Both the position numbers and the translations under genes were made by a program. Source: Qipengyuania_B sp965214525 (lineage in GTDB: Bacteria > Pseudomonadota > Alphaproteobacteria > Sphingomonadales > Sphingomonadaceae). From it: DNA of 64,000 nucleotides. Every line of letters begins with the position of its first letter. The stretch's first letter is position 1. The notes beneath the pieces are model-generated. The model worked only from the letters and a program-made list of their open reading frames with translations, was not told the origin of the DNA and did no database searches. Below are positions 52,704 to 61,648 of this stretch, piece after piece. Location of the stretch: contig OZ243959.1 in NCBI GenBank assembly GCA_965214525.1, positions 2,604,001 through 2,668,000 of the forward strand, in the 5' to 3' direction.

Positions 52704-54224
52704 GTGGCGCTGATCACCGCCAAGCTGCGGGCCATCATGGCGCTCGATCCGGCGCGCGTCGAGATCGACTTCGCGGGCCGCGACTTCACCTGGGGCGATC
52801 TCGAGCGCGTCGTCCGCGCGATCGAGGCGGCGCTGGACACGATGGCCTTGCCGCGCGAGGCACGGGTCGGCGTCCTCCTGCGCAATCGCCCGGGCCACGT
52901 CGCCGCAATCCTGGCGGTCATCTCCACCAACCGCTGCCTGGTCTCGCTCAATCCCCTCCTGCCAGACGAGAGGCTGCGCAGCGACGTTGCCGCGCTCGCG
53001 CTGCCGGTGGTGATCGCCGACGCCGAGGACTGCGCGCGTCCGGACCTTGTCGAGACGATCGGGCAGGCCGGTGGGGCGGTGATTGTCATCGATGCGCTGC
53101 TCGGCGGCGCCGAGACCGTCGAGAGCTTCGAGATGCCGCGCGGCGAAATCGCCACCGCTCCCGGCGTCGCGATCGAGATGCTTACCAGCGGTACCACAGG
53201 CGCGCCCAAGCGAGTCCCGCTGACGCGCGCGGCCTTCGATGCAAGCTTTGCCGGTGTCGCTGCCTATGAGCGCGGCCGCGACTTCGCGGACGCCCCCCGA
53301 TTGCGCTCAGGCGTGACGATGGTCGCCAACCCGCTGACCCACATCGGCGGGTTATACGGCTGCCTCGGCGCGCTGCTCAACGGGCGGAAGATCGCGCTGC
53401 TCGAACGATTCACGGTGCGCGACTGGGTCGAAGCGGTGCGCCGCAACCGCCCCCGGGTCGCGCCCGCCGTGCCCTCGGCGATATGCATGCTGCTCGAGGC
53501 CGAAGTCGATCCGGCCGACCTTTCCAGCCTCACCTGTCTGATCAGCGGGACCGCCCCGCTGGCGCCGGAACTGGTCGATGAATTCCAGGCTCGTTACGGC
53601 ATACCGATTCTGGGCAACTACGGCGCGACCGAATTCGCCGGGGCCATTGCCGGCTGGACACTTGACGACTTCAACGCGCACTGGAGCGAGAAACGCGGGT
53701 CCGCGGGGCTCGTACAGGCGAACATCGCCGCGCGGATCGTCGATCCCGATACCGGCGAAGAGCTGCCGTCCGGAGCGGAGGGTTTGCTCGAGCTCAAGGG
53801 CGATCAGCTCGGCTCGGATCATGCGCTGGACGGGGCCGCCTGGCTGCGGACTACCGATCGCGCGGTCCTCGATGCCGACGGCTTCCTGTTCGTGCGCGGC
53901 CGGGCCGACGGGGCGATCATCCGCGGCGGGTTCAAGGTTCATCCCGGCGATGTCGCCGAAGCGATCATGGAGCATCCATCGGTCCGCGAAGCTGCGGTCG
54001 TGGGTGTGCCAGACGATCGGTTGGGCACCGTGCCCGGAGCCGCGATCATTCTCAAGGCCAAGGCGGACGCCCTTTCTATCGGCGATCTGAAGTCTTGGCT
54101 GCGCGAGCGGCTGCTGCCGTACCAGGTCCCCGTGCACTACCGCTTCGTCGAGGATTTGCCGCGCACTCCGTCGATGAAGCCCTCGGCGCCGGGACTGCAA
54201 CGGCTTTTCGAGGCGGCGGAATGA
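52704..54224 (+). CDS. AMP-dependent acyl-CoA synthetase
   Basis: A 506-residue ANL-family ligase: MLTSGTTGAPKRVPLTRAAF (P-loop), GNYGATEFAGAIAGWTLDDF, WLRTTDRAVLDADGFLFVRG, AIIRGGFKVHPGDVAEAIME and the C-terminal RTPSMKPSAPGL lysine. The start is uncertain: GTG 52704 gives the longest plausible N-terminus without overlapping the SDR, while ATG 52737 is also possible. The stop overlaps the next SDR start (ATGA). It is the third ligase of the cluster. Confidence 0.87.
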   Translation: MALITAKLRAIMALDPARVEIDFAGRDFTWGDLERVVRAIEAALDTMALPREARVGVLLRNRPGHVAAILAVISTNRCLVSLNPLLPDERLRSDVAALALPVVIADAEDCARPDLVETIGQAGGAVIVIDALLGGAETVESFEMPRGEIATAPGVAIEMLTSGTTGAPKRVPLTRAAFDASFAGVAAYERGRDFADAPRLRSGVTMVANPLTHIGGLYGCLGALLNGRKIALLERFTVRDWVEAVRRNRPRVAPAVPSAICMLLEAEVDPADLSSLTCLISGTAPLAPELVDEFQARYGIPILGNYGATEFAGAIAGWTLDDFNAHWSEKRGSAGLVQANIAARIVDPDTGEELPSGAEGLLELKGDQLGSDHALDGAAWLRTTDRAVLDADGFLFVRGRADGAIIRGGFKVHPGDVAEAIMEHPSVREAAVVGVPDDRLGTVPGAAIILKAKADALSIGDLKSWLRERLLPYQVPVHYRFVEDLPRTPSMKPSAPGLQRLFEAAE

Positions 54225-55060
54225 CTTCTACTTGCAAGGACTTCGCCGGCCGCAGTGTGGTGGTCACCGGCGCGGGGCGCGGCATAGGGTGCGGCATCGC
54301 CGAGGCGTTTGCCCGGCGCGGGGCGAGAATCATAATCGGCGCGCGCACGATGTCCTATGCCGAGCAGGCCCGCGATGCGATCCGTGCTGCGGGCGGCGAG
54401 GCCGAGATTCACCAGCTCGACGTCAAGACCCGCGCGGCGTGCGAAGGCCTGGTCGCGGCTGCGGCCGCGACATTCGGCGGGATCGACGTGCTCATCCATT
54501 GTGCGGCCGATATTCCCCACGGCGGTCTCGGCCAAGTCTCCGACACCGATCTCGAAGCGGGCTTCGCGAGCACCGCCAAGGCCGCCTGGTGGCTGCTGGA
54601 AGCGGGCCGGCCGCATTTGACGCAGGCCGCGGGGGGCGGGCGGTTCATCGCGATCGGATCGGTCAACGGCACCGCAACCGTCGTTCCGAATATGACCGCC
54701 TACGGGATGGCCAAGGCTGCGCTCGACGCGTTCGTTCGCGGCGCAGCGCTCGACGTGGTGGACGACGGCATTACGGTCAATGCGGTCAACCCGGGCTTGG
54801 TCGCCAGCGACCGGGCGCGCGCGGTTCTCGGCGAAGACGGGCTGGAAGCCTATGGCGCGACCGTTCCGGTGGGGCGTGCGGGGACTCCGGCCGACATCGC
54901 CCGGGCGTGCCTGTTCCTCGCCGGCGCGGAAGCCGACTACATCACCGGCTCAAGCTTGCGGATCGACGGCGGGGCAACGCTTGCGCCCGGACGCGGCGCG
55001 CGCGGAGCCATTCTCCAAGATCGCCTCGCGCCACAAATAAAGAAGGATACTCCAACATGA
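54221..55060 (+). CDS. Short-chain dehydrogenase/reductase
   Basis: A 279-residue SDR: VVTGAGRGIGCGIAEAFARR, DVLIHCAADIPHGGLGQVSD (HCAA instead of NNAG), AIGSVNGTATVVPNMTAYGM then AKAAL with Ser, Tyr and Lys, and ITGSSLRIDGGATLAPGRGA. The altered NNAG motif is tolerated in several SDR groups. It overlaps both the ligase and the next SDR. Confidence 0.86.
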   Translation: MTSTCKDFAGRSVVVTGAGRGIGCGIAEAFARRGARIIIGARTMSYAEQARDAIRAAGGEAEIHQLDVKTRAACEGLVAAAAATFGGIDVLIHCAADIPHGGLGQVSDTDLEAGFASTAKAAWWLLEAGRPHLTQAAGGGRFIAIGSVNGTATVVPNMTAYGMAKAALDAFVRGAALDVVDDGITVNAVNPGLVASDRARAVLGEDGLEAYGATVPVGRAGTPADIARACLFLAGAEADYITGSSLRIDGGATLAPGRGARGAILQDRLAPQIKKDTPT

Positions 55061-55848
55061 AGATTGAACCCGGCATGGCAGCAGTCGTCACCGGCGGATC
55101 CTCTGGCCTCGGCCGTGCAAGCGCCGAAGCGCTCGCCGCGGCAGGGCTTAAGGTCGCGATTTTCGATCTCAACGAGGAAGCGGGTCAGGCCATCGCCGAG
55201 GACATCGGCGGCGTCTTCTGCAAGGTCGACATCACGTCCGAGGAAGCGGTGATCGCGGGGTTCGCCAAGGCGCGCGCGGCGCACGGGCAGGAGCGGGTCT
55301 GCGTCCATTGCGCGCAAGTCTCGAAGGGCGGAAAGACGCTCTCGTACAACCGCGAGACGGGCAAGTACCGCCGCTACTCAACCGACGATTTCGCATTCTC
55401 CGCGCAAGGCATCCTGGTGGCGAGCTACCGCGTCGCTTCGCTTTCGGCCGAGGGCATGGCGCAGCTCGAGCCGCTCGAGGACGGCGAACGCGGGACGATT
55501 GTGCTCACCGCCAGCGCCGCCGCGCAGGACGCGCAGATCGGCCAGGTCGGTTACGGTTCGTGCAAGGCCGGGGTCAACGGGCTCGTGCTGCCGCTCGCAC
55601 GCGATCTGATGGACTTGGGTATCCGCGTGAATTCGATCATGCCGGGGATCTTTGCCACTCCGCCAATGCTGGGGGTCAAGGACCGTGCGCCCGAAGTATT
55701 CGCCGGTCTCGAACGGTCGGTGCCGTTCCCCAAGCGGTTGGGCAAGCCCGAGGAGTTTGGCAGCCTGGTGCTCGAGCTCGTCCGCAACAGCTATTTCAAC
55801 GCCCAGGCGCTGCGTCTCGACGGCGCTATCCGAATGCCGCCGAAGTAG
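55057..55848 (+). CDS. SDR, type II 3-hydroxyacyl-CoA dehydrogenase-like
   Basis: A 263-residue SDR resembling HSD10/type II 3-hydroxyacyl-CoA dehydrogenases: AVVTGGSSGLGRASAEALAA, VCVHCAQVSKGGKTLSYNRE, IVLTASAAAQDAQIGQVGYG then SCKAG, and NSIMPGIFATPPMLGVKDRA, ending VPFPKRLGKPEEFGSLVLEL. The GYGSCK Tyr/Lys pair and the PP-M-L after IFATP are typical of that group. It would oxidise 3-hydroxyacyl-CoA. AGAAGGA precedes ATG 55057. Confidence 0.86.
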   Translation: MKIEPGMAAVVTGGSSGLGRASAEALAAAGLKVAIFDLNEEAGQAIAEDIGGVFCKVDITSEEAVIAGFAKARAAHGQERVCVHCAQVSKGGKTLSYNRETGKYRRYSTDDFAFSAQGILVASYRVASLSAEGMAQLEPLEDGERGTIVLTASAAAQDAQIGQVGYGSCKAGVNGLVLPLARDLMDLGIRVNSIMPGIFATPPMLGVKDRAPEVFAGLERSVPFPKRLGKPEEFGSLVLELVRNSYFNAQALRLDGAIRMPPK

Positions 55849-55874
55849 GCGCCGGTTCGCGAAGGGATAATCCG

Positions 55875-56879
55875 ATGAACCCTCCACAGTTTCCCTGGTC
55901 CCGCCAGTCGGCCGGGCCGGCGCCCTTACGCCGGCCCGGCTCGGTGCGCCGCACGACCTCGATCGATTCGCGCTGGCCCGACGGTTACGGCCAGCCCTGG
56001 GAAATGACCGGACGCGCCCGCGACTTGCTGACCCCGGCGGGCGGCGGCGAGCCGGCAGAGCTGGCCACGGGCGGGTTCGTCATCACCGCCTCGCCGCGGC
56101 GCGAGATCCTGGCGATCGAGACGACCCCGGACCACCCCCGGGCGCAGGAACTGGTCGGGGTGCGCGCGGGCGGCGCAAGCCGAGAAGCGATCAAGGCGAT
56201 CATGGGGGACATTGCCGGCACCCCGCTGTTCCAGCTGCTCGACGACTTCGCGGGAGCCAGCCTGGTCGCGGGTTGGATATGGTCCGAATGGGTCGATGAC
56301 TGGCAGAAGCTGGCGCGCGAAAGCGGCCTGCAGAAGACGTCCGGCCGGGGCGGTAGCATGGAGAACATTTGCACCGGCTTCGCCACCGGCGCCAGCTCGC
56401 TGACCGAAGCTGGGCGGCCCGCCGCGAACAGCCAGAGCCGGACCGAGGTCGGCCCGCTCGAAAATTCCGACGATCCCGAGGGCTGGCACCCCTTAAAACC
56501 ACAGTCCGGGCAGGAAATGCGCCGCGCGCGGCGTATCGACCTCTACCGCGACGGCGACCTGCTCCACGCCGATGTCGGCTTCCAGGACAGCGGCAGCAAT
56601 CCGCACGGAACCCGCACCGCGATCCATGAGTACCGTGTCCACGCCGAGATCGACCCAGCCAGCATGACGCTGCTGTCGATCCAGGCACTTCCGTTGATCC
56701 TGCCGTTTCGCGAATGCCCCGGCGCATCGGTGAAAATCGGCCGGCTGGTGGGTCAACCGGTCGGGGAACTCCGCGATTCGGTGCTTTCAATGCTGCCCGG
56801 AACCTTGGGCTGCACCCACCTCAACGACGTTCTGCGCGCCTTGGCCGACATACCCTTGCTCGCCCGTCATTTATCGTAA
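55875..56879 (+). CDS. DUF2889-family protein
   Basis: A 334-residue protein of unknown function. It starts MNPPQFPWSRQSAGPAPLRR and has RRTTSIDSRWPDGYGQPWEM, MTGRARDLLTP, SPRREILAIETTPDHPRAQE and CTHLNDVLRALADIPLLAR, which I recognise as the DUF2889 pattern. No signal peptide or membrane helix is seen; HLND and other acidic/His residues could bind metal. GAAGGGATAA precedes ATG 55875. It is the last gene of the rightward operon, so it probably serves the same pathway. Confidence 0.78.
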   Translation: MNPPQFPWSRQSAGPAPLRRPGSVRRTTSIDSRWPDGYGQPWEMTGRARDLLTPAGGGEPAELATGGFVITASPRREILAIETTPDHPRAQELVGVRAGGASREAIKAIMGDIAGTPLFQLLDDFAGASLVAGWIWSEWVDDWQKLARESGLQKTSGRGGSMENICTGFATGASSLTEAGRPAANSQSRTEVGPLENSDDPEGWHPLKPQSGQEMRRARRIDLYRDGDLLHADVGFQDSGSNPHGTRTAIHEYRVHAEIDPASMTLLSIQALPLILPFRECPGASVKIGRLVGQPVGELRDSVLSMLPGTLGCTHLNDVLRALADIPLLARHLS

Positions 56880-56958
56880 CCGGCCGACTCAGCCTATTCT
56901 GACTTGCGCATCTTAGGGGAACTGCGGACTCGACTCGGAAGCTGAGTGCATCGGTGAT

Positions 56959-57421
56959 TTAGATGCCGACGGGGAACTTGTGCGCGAGCTCCTTGCGTTG
57001 GGCAGCGACGGCACGCATGTCTTTGCCACGGCAGAAGGCGCGCTTGATGGCGTTGCGTAGCCTGTAGGTTTACGCATCAAACCGAAAGCGATTTACGCGA
57101 TTGATTTGACTGGGGATTACTTGAAGACGCACGCCCTTCCTAAATCCCGAGGCCGAGCGGTGCCGCTTGGCCGACGAGCCGTCGATCATCGTCATGTCCG
57201 GTGGCTCGCCGCTCTACACCGACGCGAAAAAGATCGCCTGCCACAGCCCGCGCGCTTGCTTCACCAGCGATTGAATACCTTCGTGAACAGTCCAGAGCCG
57301 TTAGGCAGCGCTCGCCAACAGCATCCCCGTGCAGCCGCAGACAATGCCGAAAATAAGCGCCGGTCGTCCACCCCCTGCTTGCCCGTGAAACTTTGGGAAT
57401 GAGCGGCTCGATAGCCGTCAA
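56959..57421 (-). pseudogene. Degenerate IS5-like transposase remnant
   Basis: On the minus strand, fragments in several frames match an IS5-family transposase: TAIEPLIPK near 57410, LVKQARGLWQAIFFASV near 57245, PDMTMIDGSSAKRHRSASG near 57190, and the C-terminal KRAFCRGKDMRAVAAQRKEL AHKFPVGI ending at 56959. Stops and frame slips break it repeatedly, and a large central part (between SASG and KRAFC) is deleted. No terminal repeats were found. It is an old insertion next to the younger IS701-type element. Confidence 0.75.
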
Positions 57422-57518
57422 TCGCTATTACTCAGCCAAAAATGAGCCGCCATGATCCAAGCCCCCCATCAGCTTGATACACGACAACTTAATCGAATCA
57501 TTTGAGAATAGAGCTTAA

Positions 57519-57539
57519 CACTACTTTGGCAGATTTGTG
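57519..57539 (+). repeat. Left terminal inverted repeat of the IS701-type element
   Basis: Perfect complement of 58931-58951; the outer flank is the TTAA duplication. Confidence 0.93.
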
Positions 57540-57605
57540 GGAGGCGGGTTGTAGAGGTTGTATCCGCAATGCGGACAGAGTTGGTCTGGTGGCTTGGCGA
57601 GGCGG

Positions 57606-58863
57606 TCAATGATGGCTTGCCTGATCGCCGGCAGGCTCGGCTGTGGAGGCGGGCCGGCGATTCTTTTTTTTCCCTCTTGCCTGCTTGAGGCGCTGCGTTT
57701 GCAGGAAGGCCAGGGCGATCATAGACATCAGCGCGTGTCGGTGCAGCCCCTTCCATGATCGACCTTCAAAGTGATCGAGGCCGAGTTCCTCCTTGAGTTG
57801 CTGATGTCCCTGTTCGCAGACCCAGCGGGCCTTGATGGCGCCGGCAAGCTGCCGGATCGGCGTGTCAGCCGGCAGGTTGGAGAGGTAGTATTTACGCTCG
57901 CCAGTCGAGCGATGTTCGCCGACCAGCCACACCTCCTCGCCGGGCAGGTGTTGCGCTCCCATGTCCCGGATGCGCTGGGCCGGACCATCGGCGACACGCA
58001 CGCGAACGGCAGCGAAGCGGGCGACAAGCGGCCCCTTGGTCCCGCGCCGCCAGCTCACCTTGCGCCACTTTGCCATCTCCAGCATTGCCTTGGCGGATAT
58101 CGATTTTGCATCGGGGATGGCGTTCTTGCGAGGGCGACCTCTTCCAGCGACCGGGAAGATCATCGCGACATCGGCGGGATAGACCTTCTGCCTGAAGGGT
58201 ATGCCGACGGCCCAGGCAAGGCCGCGTTCGCTCAGGCCCTGCCGGAATGGTGCTGACAGACCGTAGCCTGCATCCGCCAGGACACAGCCGAAGCGGACAC
58301 CCGCGGCGCGGACCCGGTCGATCTCGGCCAGCGCGATCTCGGGCTTCGTCCTGTAAACTCGGCAATCGAAAGGAACTCCAGTCCGCTCCAGGCGGGCCAC
58401 GTCTCCGGTCCAGCTCTCGGGCAGGAACAGGCGCAGGCCGACCATGATGGGGACTTCGCCCGATGCCAGCGTCACTGACACCAGCGTCTGGCAATTGGCG
58501 TTCTTGCCCAGCGCCGAGGCATATTGCGGCGCCACGCCAACGGAATGGCGCCCCTTCTTTGGCAGCGCCGTATCGTCGATGATCAGCCAGGCCTTCTCCC
58601 TGCCGACCTGCCGGTCGGCTTCGGCAAGCAGGGCTGCCTCCAGCGGCTCTTCGTTCCACAAGCCGCTGGCAATGAAATGATGCAGCCGGTCGTAGCTGAC
58701 ATCACCATCGCGGGCGGCCATCGGCTGTATGCTCTTGCGATCCCCCGGGCCGATCAGTCCCGCGATATACGCCGGACACATCCGACCGCGGGTCTTGTGT
58801 CGCAACGCCGCTACAAACGGTGCCAACCACTCGTCCAGTTCGCCACGCCAAATCCGTATCCAT
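57606..58863 (-). CDS. IS701-family transposase (apparent frameshift near the N-terminus)
   Basis: A DDE transposase of the IS701 type (IS4-like fold). Landmarks: MCPAYIAGLIGPGDRKSIQP, WLIIDDTALPKKGRHSVGVA (first Asp), GCVLADAGYGLSAPFRQGLS (second Asp), and the QGHQQLKEELGLDHFEGRSW region (Glu). The long frame has no start codon better than TTG at 58826, but ATG 58863 starts MDTD... in another frame. Removing one T from the TTT run (AAA at 58850-58852) joins them into MDTDWRGELDEWLAPFVAAL and a 418-residue protein. As written the element cannot make a full transposase; a sequencing slip is equally possible. Confidence 0.88.
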
Positions 58864-58930
58864 CGCCAGCCTCCCGAAAAGCTGGCTCCCCATGAATCAG
58901 GGAAATCCCTTCTTGGGAATCCCGAAAAAT

Positions 58931-58951
58931 CACAAATCTGCCAAAGTAGTG
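58931..58951 (-). repeat. Right terminal inverted repeat of the IS701-type element
   Basis: Perfect complement of 57519-57539, adjacent to the TTAA that ends the receptor gene. Confidence 0.93.
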
Positions 58952-61387
58952 TTAATTCCCCAACCTGGCGGTAAGGGTGATGCCATAGGTCGCCGGCTCA
59001 TTGAAGAAAGACCCGATGTAATTTAGCCCATTACCCAGATAGAGCGAATAGGCCGCGCTTCGATCATCGAGGATGTTGCGGCCCCAAACGGCAACTTCGT
59101 AATTCTCTCGTGGACCAAAGGCAATCGAGGCTCGAGCGTTGAGCAGACCCAGCGATTCGCTCGTGGTCAATTCGAGATACTCGTCCACGCGGGAGGCCGG
59201 TACGCCGTTTCTAATGAAGTCCTCGGCGATTTCTGAAGCCTGATTGCTCTCACCCTGCCAGGCATAGCTGGCGTTCAGATTGAGCGTTCCGAAACCCAGC
59301 AGCGTTCTGTAATTCGCACCGGCCGTGAAGGACTCCTCGACAATGCCGACAAAACGCGAGTCAGTTTTATCAACCGGCACCAACATCTGGTTGGGCGCAG
59401 TTCCCGCAGCTTCGAAACCGGTATATTCGGTATAATCAGGTTCGGTCAACGAGCCGGAAGCATAGAACACCAAGCCTTCGCTGACTTCGACAGCGAGATC
59501 GGCCTCAACACCATAGGTTTCGGTATCCGCGTTTTCGAGGACGGTTTGCGTGATACCGTTCACCGCTAAAATCACGCTGCGCTGCGCACCGGCGACTTCG
59601 TTGTGATAGGCGGCGATATTAAAGGTCACTCGATCATTTAAGAAGCGGGTTTTCAAACCGATTTCCTGCTCATTGACGATTTCCGGCTGCGCGGCGGGCG
59701 GCGGTGGCACCTGTAGCACGCGCAACTGGAGCGCGCCCGATCGATAGCCGCGGCTCTGCTTGGCGAAGATCAGGATGTCGTCGGTGAACTGGTAATCGGC
59801 ACCGATAGTGTAAGAGATAGCGTCAAACGTGTCATCGGCAAACAAATTGCAGTCTTCCGCAGTAAATGCGCCGTCGCCATTATTGTCGCCGGTCAAGGAT
59901 ACAGGAAGGCAGACTGCCGGAACGTCGCGGTTGAAGGGGAAGACCGCAGATTGGGTCACAACCGCCTTGTCGTCAATTGAATAACGGATACCGCCGTTAA
60001 TGCTAAGCCGATCCGTGGCGTGAACACTGACCTGCGTGTAAATGCCAAGCGAGTCATTGTCGATGTCGCCAGAAAATCCAGTCCAGATGACATTAGGCGT
60101 TGGTGAAGCGCTGAGGTTCGAGCGCGAGATATCAGTACCTTCCTCATGGAAATAAGTCATACCGGCAGCGAAATCGACGAAGTCATTGAGCGTAGTACCA
60201 GTAACCTGCAGCTCGCCCGAATACTGCTCGAGATCCTGAATACCTTGCGTGAAGTGGTTGAAAGGGCCCGAGAAGCCATCGAGATCAATGAGATTATTGC
60301 CTTCAACTCTTCGGTATCCGCCGATAAACTTGGCTTCGCCAAAAAAGGTATCGAGGGTTAGCTTCGCGATATAGGTTTGCGTTTCAATATCGTTGAAGAT
60401 CCCCTGCGGCGGCGCGCCGGGAGCCAGTGCAGGATCGGTGACAGCTACTTCGTCGAAGTCGTCTCGGGCCGCACGATAATCGGCAGCCGGATCAAATGGA
60501 GCGCCGCCGCCGAGCGCCCGGCACGGTGCGGAGACACAGGCGAAAGCCCTGTTTGCACGTGCGGGCCCGTCTATCTGGTTGTCGTAGTATTCGGCGGAAG
60601 CCAAGAAGTTAAGGTTTTCGGTAAGGTCGAACGACAGCTTTACGCGACCATTGAGCGCTTCGCGTGCGCCATAGCCTTGGCGGCCGGGATCGGTGATGTC
60701 GACCTGATAATCGTCGCGTTCGCCGTAGAAGATAGCACCTCGAACGGCGAATTTGTCGAAGCCGAGATTGAGGATGGCCGTGCCGTCGATCTGGTCGAAT
60801 CTGCCATAGCTCCCCTTAACCACCCCATATACCGCGCCGAATTCTGGGTCCGAGGTTTGGATCAGAACAGCGCCTGCCGAAGTGTTGCGTCCGAACAATG
60901 TCCCCTGAGGACCTTTCAGCACCTGAACCAATTGCACGTCGACCAGCTCTTGGTTGAGACCATAGGCGCGGGCTACGTAGATTTCATCGATATAGACGCC
61001 GACTGATGGTTCCAGGGTAGCAAGGCTATCATTCTGGATCTGCCCGCGTATCTGAAGATTAAGCGCAGTGGGATTGTTGCCTGCGGCCCGCACGTTGAAA
61101 CCGGGCGTGAAGGCGGCGATGTCAGCGAATTCATCGATGCCTTGCGCTTCCAGCTGTTCGCCGGTGAAAGCGGTGATCGTGGTCGGGACTTCCTGAATAT
61201 CCTCGGCCTGTTTGGTGATGCCGGTGACGATGATGAGGTTTTCGTTGGTAAAATCCTCGGTCTCCGCAGGAACATCGCCTGCGCCTTGCGCAAAGGCCGG
61301 TGTCGAGAGGCAGGCCGCCGCGATGGCACCTAACGATGCCGCGCGAGCGAGCTTACGACCTATCGATCTCGTTGTCTTTGTTGTCAT
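58952..61387 (-). CDS. TonB-dependent outer-membrane receptor
   Basis: An 811-residue receptor for active uptake through the outer membrane, probably of the pathway substrate. A signal peptide (SLGAIAAACLSTPAFAQ) is followed by a TonB-box-like segment (ENLIIVTGITKQAEDIQEVP), the plug (ITAFTGEQLEAQGIDEFADI, VQVLKGPQGTLFGRNTSAGA) and a 22-strand type barrel ending TYGITLTARLGN. This layout is typical of sphingomonad receptors for steroids, terpenoids or other hydrophobic compounds. GGAGGGG lies 3 bases before ATG 61387. Its stop is the site of the IS701-type insertion. Confidence 0.93.
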   Translation of the reverse strand: MTTKTTRSIGRKLARAASLGAIAAACLSTPAFAQGAGDVPAETEDFTNENLIIVTGITKQAEDIQEVPTTITAFTGEQLEAQGIDEFADIAAFTPGFNVRAAGNNPTALNLQIRGQIQNDSLATLEPSVGVYIDEIYVARAYGLNQELVDVQLVQVLKGPQGTLFGRNTSAGAVLIQTSDPEFGAVYGVVKGSYGRFDQIDGTAILNLGFDKFAVRGAIFYGERDDYQVDITDPGRQGYGAREALNGRVKLSFDLTENLNFLASAEYYDNQIDGPARANRAFACVSAPCRALGGGAPFDPAADYRAARDDFDEVAVTDPALAPGAPPQGIFNDIETQTYIAKLTLDTFFGEAKFIGGYRRVEGNNLIDLDGFSGPFNHFTQGIQDLEQYSGELQVTGTTLNDFVDFAAGMTYFHEEGTDISRSNLSASPTPNVIWTGFSGDIDNDSLGIYTQVSVHATDRLSINGGIRYSIDDKAVVTQSAVFPFNRDVPAVCLPVSLTGDNNGDGAFTAEDCNLFADDTFDAISYTIGADYQFTDDILIFAKQSRGYRSGALQLRVLQVPPPPAAQPEIVNEQEIGLKTRFLNDRVTFNIAAYHNEVAGAQRSVILAVNGITQTVLENADTETYGVEADLAVEVSEGLVFYASGSLTEPDYTEYTGFEAAGTAPNQMLVPVDKTDSRFVGIVEESFTAGANYRTLLGFGTLNLNASYAWQGESNQASEIAEDFIRNGVPASRVDEYLELTTSESLGLLNARASIAFGPRENYEVAVWGRNILDDRSAAYSLYLGNGLNYIGSFFNEPATYGITLTARLGN

Positions 61388-61428
61388 TGTCCCCTCCAGC
61401 CCTTGGTTTTGAACGATGTCGGACATCC

Positions 61429-61446
61429 CACTTATCTGACTAAGTG
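61429..61446. promoter_or_regulatory. Candidate regulon operator, site F (perfect palindrome)
   Basis: CACTTATCTGACTAAGTG has 6-bp perfect arms around a 6-bp centre, 42 bases upstream of the receptor start. The inner 16 bases match 12 of 14 positions of ACYTAGT-N2-ACTARGT, with the right half-site complete. The receptor is therefore likely co-regulated with the catabolic operons. Confidence 0.6.
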
Positions 61447-61625
61447 TATCTTCTACTCGAGATCAGGTGCTGGTGCAATCCACAATCCGTTAAGCCGTTA
61501 TATTCCTATAGTGTGGCCAGCGCGCATCAGGCGTTTGGTCCCACGAGACTAGCCCCCTGTAATCGCCCGAAGTTGGCCAGAAGTCCGTCGCAATCAGGCT
61601 TTCGTGCCTCAGGAGATACTGGCCC

Positions 61626-61648
61626 AAAGGCCTCTCATTTGAGGCTTT
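61626..61648 (-). terminator. Possible stem-loop at the end of the MFS gene
   Basis: On the minus strand AAAGCCTC-AAATGA-GAGGCCTTT can pair (one bulged base) across the MFS stop codon. There is no clear T-run after it, so termination is only a possibility. Confidence 0.25.

Larger units (their letters stand above)
57515..58955. mobile_element. IS701-family insertion sequence with TTAA target duplication
   Basis: The element is 57519-58951 (1433 bp), with perfect 21-bp inverted repeats: CACTACTTTGGCAGATTTGTG (57519-57539) and its complement (58931-58951). TTAA stands on both sides (57515-57518, 58952-58955), fitting the 4-bp YTAR duplication known for IS701 elements. It carries one transposase on the minus strand. 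The right-hand TTAA contains the TAA stop of the TonB-dependent receptor gene, so the insertion did not shorten that protein. Confidence 0.92.

Noticed and set aside
15682..56879. Assignment of the cluster to steroid (cholate/testosterone) degradation
   Set aside because: Heteromeric dehydrogenases fit, but no ring-degrading enzymes (KstD, HsaC/TesB-type dioxygenase, HsaD-type hydrolase) are present in the window.
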